The position numbers and the translations under genes are program-made. A stretch of DNA of 11,468 nucleotides, from assembly GCA_025924495.1 (NCBI GenBank), contig JAICIG010000256.1, positions 1 to 11,468 on the forward strand. The letters run 5' to 3'. The notes below the pieces were generated by a model, which worked only from the letters and a program-made list of their open reading frames with translations, did no database searches and was not told the origin of the DNA. Every line of letters starts with the position of its first letter. Positions within the stretch are counted from its first letter, which is position 1. This stretch comes from Pirellulales bacterium. GTDB taxonomy: Bacteria; Planctomycetota; Planctomycetia; Pirellulales; JAICIG01. Shown here one piece after another: positions 8,116 to 11,468 of the stretch.

Positions 8116-9417
8116 ATGAAACACTCTTTCCACTTCTCCGCTGTCGCCCTTCGAATCTTGCTGCTGGGAGCCATAGGGATGTCAAGCGACGCACTGATTC
8201 ACGCCGCTGAGAGTTTCCCGCCAATCTCGGAGCTTCCATCGAATCCGGCCCTGCCAGATCCGCTGGTGATGCTCAATGGCGAGCGCGTGAAGACCAAGGA
8301 TGACTGGTACAACAAACGCCGGCCGGAACTGAAGGAGCTGTTCCAATACTACATGTACGGCTACGCGCCGCCGGCCCCGGACAAGATTGATGCAAAGATG
8401 GAGCGGACCGATCCAAAGTACTTTGGCGGCAAGGCGACGAAGAAAGAAGTCGTCATCTCTTTCGGTCCCAAAGGCACGCCGCCGATTCATCTGCTGCTGG
8501 TCGTGCCAAACGAGCGCAAGGGCCCGGCGCCGGCGTTCGTCGGCATTAACTTCTGCGGCAACCACACGCTCGTCAACGATCCGAGCGTCGACCTGCCGCG
8601 AGTTTGGATGCCGCCGCACTGCCCGGGCTGCATCGACAATAAAGCGACCGACGCAGGGCGCGGCAAGCAGATCGACGTCTGGAACCTGGAGGGCTCGATC
8701 GATCGCGGCTATGCCGTGGCCACGTTCTATTCGGGTGACATCGATCCCGACAAGCCCGACTTCACGGATGGCGTCCATCCGCACTACTTCAAACCCGGTC
8801 AGACGAGGCCCGGCCAGCACGACTGGGGGACGATTGCCGCCTGGGCCTGGGGCATCAGCCGGGCGGTGGATTACCTGGTCACGGACAAGGACATCGACGC
8901 CAAGCGGATCGCCGTCGTGGGGCATTCGCGATTGGGCAAGACGGCGCTGTTGGCGGCGGCGATGGATGAGCGAATCGCGATGTCAATTCCGCTGCAGGCC
9001 GGTTGCGGCGGTACCGCGCCCAGCCGCGGCAAGATCGGCGAGCCGGTCAAGCGGATCAATGAAGTCTTCCCGCACTGGTTCAACGATGAATTTCCGTTGT
9101 TCAACGAGCAGGTTGAAAAGCTGCCGTTCGATCAGAATTGCCTGGTCGCCCTGGTGGCGCCGCGGCCGGTGCTATTCGCCAACGCAGTCGAAGACGAGTG
9201 GGCAAATCCTGTCGGGCAGTTCGAAGTGCTCAAGGCAGCCGACCCGGTCTATCGCTTTCTCGGCGCCGGCGGACTCGACGCTCAAGAGATGCCCGAGCCT
9301 GGCAAGCTGGTCGACAGCACGCTCGGCTATTTCATCCGCCCCGGCAAGCACTCCATGAGCAAAGTCGACTGGGAAGCCTTTTGGAACTTCGCCGATAAGC
9401 ATTTCGGCAAACCGTAA
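8116..9417 (+). CDS. Secreted alpha/beta hydrolase, glucuronoyl esterase-like (CE15 family)
   Basis: Predicted to hydrolyse ester bonds between glucuronic acid side chains of xylan and lignin alcohols, or a related carbohydrate ester, outside the cytoplasm. The ATG at 8116 is preferred over an in-frame GTG at 8044 because it begins a clean signal peptide: positive N-terminus, hydrophobic core about 8-22, possible cleavage near residue 30. The mature alpha/beta-hydrolase domain fills the remaining ~400 residues of 433. The nucleophile elbow is GHSRLGK (269-275) with Ser271 and the CE15-typical Lys275. His412 in GKHSM is the likely catalytic histidine. RINEVFPHWFNDEF (313-326) also matches bacterial CE15 proteins. 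The canonical acid position is Gln294 (IPLQAGCGG), so Glu359 or Asp360 in AVEDEW may act instead. CPGC (169-172) could form a disulfide. It stands alone on the plus strand. The exact substrate is not determined. Confidence 0.88.
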   Translation: MKHSFHFSAVALRILLLGAIGMSSDALIHAAESFPPISELPSNPALPDPLVMLNGERVKTKDDWYNKRRPELKELFQYYMYGYAPPAPDKIDAKMERTDPKYFGGKATKKEVVISFGPKGTPPIHLLLVVPNERKGPAPAFVGINFCGNHTLVNDPSVDLPRVWMPPHCPGCIDNKATDAGRGKQIDVWNLEGSIDRGYAVATFYSGDIDPDKPDFTDGVHPHYFKPGQTRPGQHDWGTIAAWAWGISRAVDYLVTDKDIDAKRIAVVGHSRLGKTALLAAAMDERIAMSIPLQAGCGGTAPSRGKIGEPVKRINEVFPHWFNDEFPLFNEQVEKLPFDQNCLVALVAPRPVLFANAVEDEWANPVGQFEVLKAADPVYRFLGAGGLDAQEMPEPGKLVDSTLGYFIRPGKHSMSKVDWEAFWNFADKHFGKP

Positions 9418-9474
9418 ATAAGGCAATCACAGTTCCTGGGTGGCATGCTTTCACGCCAACTGCGTTGTGCTGAG

Positions 9475-9732
9475 CTATCGATCTTGCAAAAGATCGCGGG
9501 CATCGTCGTCCCGGCGCTTTTTCAAATCGCTCAGGATCGGCCAAGCAATAATCACCGGGACGGACGCGGAATATACCCAACGATATGGGATAGGGAAGTA
9601 CGTGATGGCTAACTTGGCCCCCACGAGGGAGCATGCACAGCCAGCCGCCTCAAGGATGCGATCCCACGAAAATAACGGTTTTGACTTCGAGATTTGAAAT
9701 GGGACCGGCGCCTTGTACAGGTTCTCGTCCAT
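9475..9732 (-). CDS. Small two-helix membrane protein of unknown function (85 aa)
   Basis: Function unknown. The N-terminus MDENLYKAPVP resembles the 'NPYxxP' opening found on many short planctomycete membrane proteins, which favours a real gene; this link is from memory. Two hydrophobic segments, about 27-46 and 53-69, suggest two transmembrane helices, followed by a charged Lys/Arg/Asp-rich cytoplasmic tail. Two cysteines (C32, C34) lie in the first helix. No Shine-Dalgarno precedes the ATG at 9730-9732, but a TAGAAT box ends 6 nt before it, which would place transcription start at the ATG itself (leaderless). The last codons contain a 7-bp stem with a 4-nt loop (9479-9496). The upstream minus-strand gene ends with a likely terminator, so this gene probably has its own promoter. 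Confidence 0.65.
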   Translation of the reverse strand: MDENLYKAPVPFQISKSKPLFSWDRILEAAGCACSLVGAKLAITYFPIPYRWVYSASVPVIIAWPILSDLKKRRDDDARDLLQDR

Positions 9733-9738
9733 CCAGCC

Positions 9739-9744
9739 ATTCTA
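9739..9744 (-). promoter_or_regulatory. Putative -10 box (TAGAAT) 6 nt before the ATG of the 85-residue gene
   Basis: TAGAAT on the minus strand matches TATAAT at 5 of 6 positions. The hexamer ends 6 nt before the ATG at 9732, the usual distance from a -10 box to the transcription start, so the message would be leaderless. No clear -35 is present; that region is taken up by the T-run of the neighbouring terminator. Confidence 0.45.
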
Positions 9745-9757
9745 ATCTCTGCGCACG

Positions 9758-9793
9758 AAAAAGCCCTGCGGGGCGCGGCGAGCGCGCTGGGCT
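9758..9793 (-). terminator. Intrinsic terminator overlapping the stop of the 101-residue gene
   Basis: Read on the minus strand, AGCCC (9793-9789) pairs with GGGCT (9766-9762) and an inner GCGCG/CGCGC stem (9787-9783 with 9777-9773) closes a 5-nt loop; five T follow (9762-9758, the first also counted in the stem). The outer stem uses part of the TAG stop codon at 9792-9794. The internal loop is asymmetric, so stability is moderate. Confidence 0.6.
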
Positions 9794-10097
9794 AAAGTTG
9801 TGGCGCCGAGGCCGATGATTGGCCGTTGGTAGGGCCGTAGAAAAGCCTCTGGTAACGACGCACGAGCACGAACACGCGGTCCAGCGCCTCAAGGGCCATG
9901 TCGATGTTCTCGACGTGAAGCAGTGCGTCGTCCCCGCCTACTGCGAGCCCAGCCTGAAAAAGCTTGAGCAATGCTGCTCGCCCGGCTTCGGTGTTACCAG
10001 CCGCGACGTAGACCCCTTCGGCGTACTCCTCTTCGAACAACTCAATGTCCGCCCGGGACGCCGCGCGTGCGAATTCTTCCGGTGATAGCTCTCTCAT
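9792..10097 (-). CDS. Hypothetical protein (101 aa)
   Basis: Not recognised. The translation is acidic in its first third (residues 5-27, rich in Glu and Asp) and predicted largely helical: a Glu-rich helix, a helix around 37-51 (EAGRAALLKLFQAGL) and another around 63-86 (ENIDMALEALDRVFVLVRRY). It ends in a short Ser/Ala-rich tail. No membrane segment, signal peptide or metal-binding motif is visible, so it is probably a soluble cytoplasmic protein. The ATG at 10095-10097 is chosen because upstream in-frame translation (to 10217) has non-coding character and crosses a likely promoter. An 8-codon ORF beginning 6 nt after a TAGAAT box lies just ahead. Ribosome binding sequence is weak (GAAG). 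The gene is followed by a terminator. A DUF-type or toxin/immunity identity could not be judged. Confidence 0.6.
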   Translation of the reverse strand: MRELSPEEFARAASRADIELFEEEYAEGVYVAAGNTEAGRAALLKLFQAGLAVGGDDALLHVENIDMALEALDRVFVLVRRYQRLFYGPTNGQSSASAPQL

Positions 10098-10108
10098 CAG
10101 ATCGTCTT

Positions 10109-10135
10109 CTAGTTGAACTGAAATCGGAGAGACAT
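10109..10135 (-). other. Possible leaderless 8-codon upstream ORF
   Basis: ATG at 10133-10135 encodes MSLRFQFN and stops at TAG (10109-10111), 11 nt before the ATG of the 101-residue gene. It sits exactly 6 nt after the TAGAAT box, so a transcript from that box would begin at this ATG. It could be a leader peptide controlling the downstream gene, or chance. Confidence 0.25.
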
Positions 10136-10141
10136 GGACGC

Positions 10142-10147
10142 ATTCTA
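10142..10147 (-). promoter_or_regulatory. Putative -10 box (TAGAAT) upstream of the 101-residue gene
   Basis: TAGAAT on the minus strand, 5 of 6 matches to TATAAT. Transcription starting 7 nt after it would begin at the ATG of the small upstream ORF and give a 38-nt leader to the 101-residue gene. A 13-bp dyad, GGTCG-CGG-CGACC (10161-10173), covers the -35 region and could be an operator. Confidence 0.45.
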
Positions 10148-10236
10148 GCCGATTGTGACTGGTCGCCGCGACCGGGAAGGCCGCCGAATAGCCTCGTCGC
10201 GCAGCAAGACGCGGCAATCGACGCCCGATTCGCCTC

Positions 10237-11468
10237 TTAGGCCAGAATATCCTTTACCACCTTCCCTTCCACATCCGTCAGCCGGAAATCGCGGCCTTGG
10301 AAGCGGTAGGTGAGCCGCTCGTGGTCGATGCCGAGGCAGTGGAGCAGCGTGGCGTTGACGTCGTGCACGTGGACGGGGTTGGCGGTGACGTTGTAGCTGA
10401 AGTCGTCGGTCTCGCCATGAACGATGCCCGGCTTGATGCCGCCGCCGGCAAACCACATGGTAAAGCAGCGAGGGTGATGATCGCGGCCGTAGTTGTCCTT
10501 GGTCAGCGTGCCCTGGCTGTAAATCGTGCGGCCGAACTCGCCCCCCCACACCACGAGCGTGTCGTCGAGCAGTCCGCGTTGCTTCAGATCCTTCACCAAC
10601 CCCGCGCCCGCCTGATCGACGTCTTTGGCCTGCAGGCGGATGTTGGCCGGTAGACCGCCGTGGTGGTCCCAGCCGCGAATGAAGACCTGCGTAAACCGCA
10701 CGCCCCGCTCCGCCAGCCGGCGGGCGAGCAGGCAGTTGTAGGCGAATGAGCCGGGATCTTTCGCTTCGGGTCCGTACAGATCGAGCACGTGCTGCGGCTC
10801 TTGAGAGATATCGGTCAGTTCGGGCACCGAGGTTTGCATGCGATAGGCCATTTCGTACTGTGCGATACGGGCCGTGATCTCCGGATCGCCCAGTTCGGCC
10901 AGTCGTTTCTGATTGAGCGCGGCCAGGCCGTCGAGCATCCGACGACGGCCGGCGCCATCTACGCCCGGCGGATTCGAGAGATACAACACGGGGTCGCCGC
11001 TGGAACGCAGCGCCACGCCTTGATGCTTGGTCGGCAGGAAGCCGGCGCCCCACAGCCGCGAGAACAGGGCCTGGCTGCCCGACTTCGAAGTCCAGCGCGA
11101 GTGCAGCACGACGAACGCCGGCAAGTCCTGGTTCGGACTGCCGATGCCGTACGAAAGCCAGGCGCCCATGCTCGGCCGGCCGGGCAATTGGCTGCCGGTT
11201 TGAATGAACGTGATCGCCGGATCGTGGTTGATCGCCTCGGTGTTGACGCTCTTCACAATCGCAATGTCATCGACGATCGAGCCGGTGTGCGGCAACAGCT
11301 CGCTGAGCCAGGCGCCATGCTTCCCGTACTGCTGGAACTTGAATAGCGACGGCGCGATGGGGAACCGCGCCTGGCCTGAAGTCATCGTCGTGATTCGCTG
11401 GCCGTTACGGACCGAGTCGGGCAGCTCTTTACCGTGCAGGCGCGCGAGCGCGGGCTTGTGGTCGAAGA
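10237..11468 (-). CDS. DUF1501 family protein (planctomycete secreted sulfatase-like), N-terminus missing
   Basis: The frame is open to the window edge, so the N-terminal part, including the Tat-type signal usual in this family, lies outside; about 410 residues remain. DUF1501 proteins share the alkaline phosphatase/sulfatase fold, are strongly expanded in Planctomycetes and are thought to be exported. They are often encoded beside DUF1549/DUF1553 cytochrome-like proteins; biochemical function is unproven. Numbering from the internal ATG at 11385: conserved stretches are [11 protein letters not shown] (48-58), GWDHHGGL (238-245), GGEFGRT (281-287), [17 protein letters not shown] (300-316) and [12 protein letters not shown] (341-352), with the typical C-terminus '[18 protein letters not shown]'. 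The His and Asp residues in these stretches are candidate metal ligands. The stop is TAA at 10237-10239, with no clear terminator before the next promoter. Confidence 0.93.
   Translation of the reverse strand, partial: FDHKPALARLHGKELPDSVRNGQRITTMTSGQARFPIAPSLFKFQQYGKHGAWLSELLPHTGSIVDDIAIVKSVNTEAINHDPAITFIQTGSQLPGRPSMGAWLSYGIGSPNQDLPAFVVLHSRWTSKSGSQALFSRLWGAGFLPTKHQGVALRSSGDPVLYLSNPPGVDGAGRRRMLDGLAALNQKRLAELGDPEITARIAQYEMAYRMQTSVPELTDISQEPQHVLDLYGPEAKDPGSFAYNCLLARRLAERGVRFTQVFIRGWDHHGGLPANIRLQAKDVDQAGAGLVKDLKQRGLLDDTLVVWGGEFGRTIYSQGTLTKDNYGRDHHPRCFTMWFAGGGIKPGIVHGETDDFSYNVTANPVHVHDVNATLLHCLGIDHERLTYRFQGRDFRLTDVEGKVVKDILA

Noticed and set aside
7772..8239. A 155-codon minus-strand frame covering the divergent intergenic region
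   Set aside because: Its translation is dominated by Arg, Gly and Ser with no domain pattern, and it overlaps both the start of the esterase with its signal peptide and the control region.
9435..9470. GGGTGGCATGC-type sequence after the esterase as a dispersed planctomycete repeat
   Set aside because: It vaguely recalls palindromic 'GGTGGCATGC' repeats, but only one imperfect copy is present in this window and the resemblance could not be tested without a genome search.
9479..9496. CGATCTT-GCAA-AAGATCG hairpin as a terminator for the esterase
   Set aside because: The stem has a neat 4-nt loop, but no T-run follows on either strand and it lies inside the end of the 85-residue gene. It may be structural but is not supported as a terminator.

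Overview
The window looks like a GC-rich chromosomal segment of a planctomycete, most likely near Pirellulales. This rests on a DUF1501 protein of the expanded planctomycete type, a CE15-type secreted esterase, a small membrane protein with a 'DENLYKAP' N-terminus resembling the 'NPYxxP' leader common in that group, and sequence style. Taxonomy is inferred, not proven. Most of the window is ordinary housekeeping plus lineage-specific small genes. I see no CRISPR array, intact mobile element, rRNA or tRNA, and no convincing new multi-gene system.

Layout. (1) 2-2410, plus strand: the C-terminal ~800 residues of an adenosylcobalamin-dependent (class II) ribonucleotide reductase, followed by two strong tandem intrinsic terminators. 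(2) 2576-7769, minus strand, read right to left: a 64-residue membrane-anchored charged protein, miaB (tRNA ms2i6A methylthiotransferase), an 81-residue uncharacterised protein whose ribosome binding site overlaps the miaB stop codon, a decayed remnant resembling a PIN-toxin C-terminus, and glnE (glutamine synthetase adenylyltransferase/deadenylylase). The first three may form one transcription unit; glnE lies 148 bp further on and may have its own promoter. (3) 7791-8115: a 325-bp divergent intergenic region with a short direct repeat and a GC-rich dyad. (4) 8116-9417, plus strand: a secreted alpha/beta hydrolase of the glucuronoyl esterase (CE15) family. (5) 9475-10097, minus strand: two small uncharacterised genes separated by a likely terminator, each preceded by a TAGAAT box exactly 6 nt before an ATG. 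(6) 10237 to the window end, minus strand: a DUF1501 protein cut off at its N-terminus by the window edge.

The genes do not form one pathway. DNA precursor synthesis, nitrogen-assimilation control and tRNA modification sit beside secreted or surface proteins typical of polysaccharide-degrading planctomycetes. The observations most worth a second look are the repeated TAGAAT-N6-ATG arrangement (possible leaderless transcription and an 8-codon upstream ORF), the glutamine at the canonical catalytic-acid position of the CE15 enzyme, the PIN-like remnant, and the heptamer repeat between the convergent genes.
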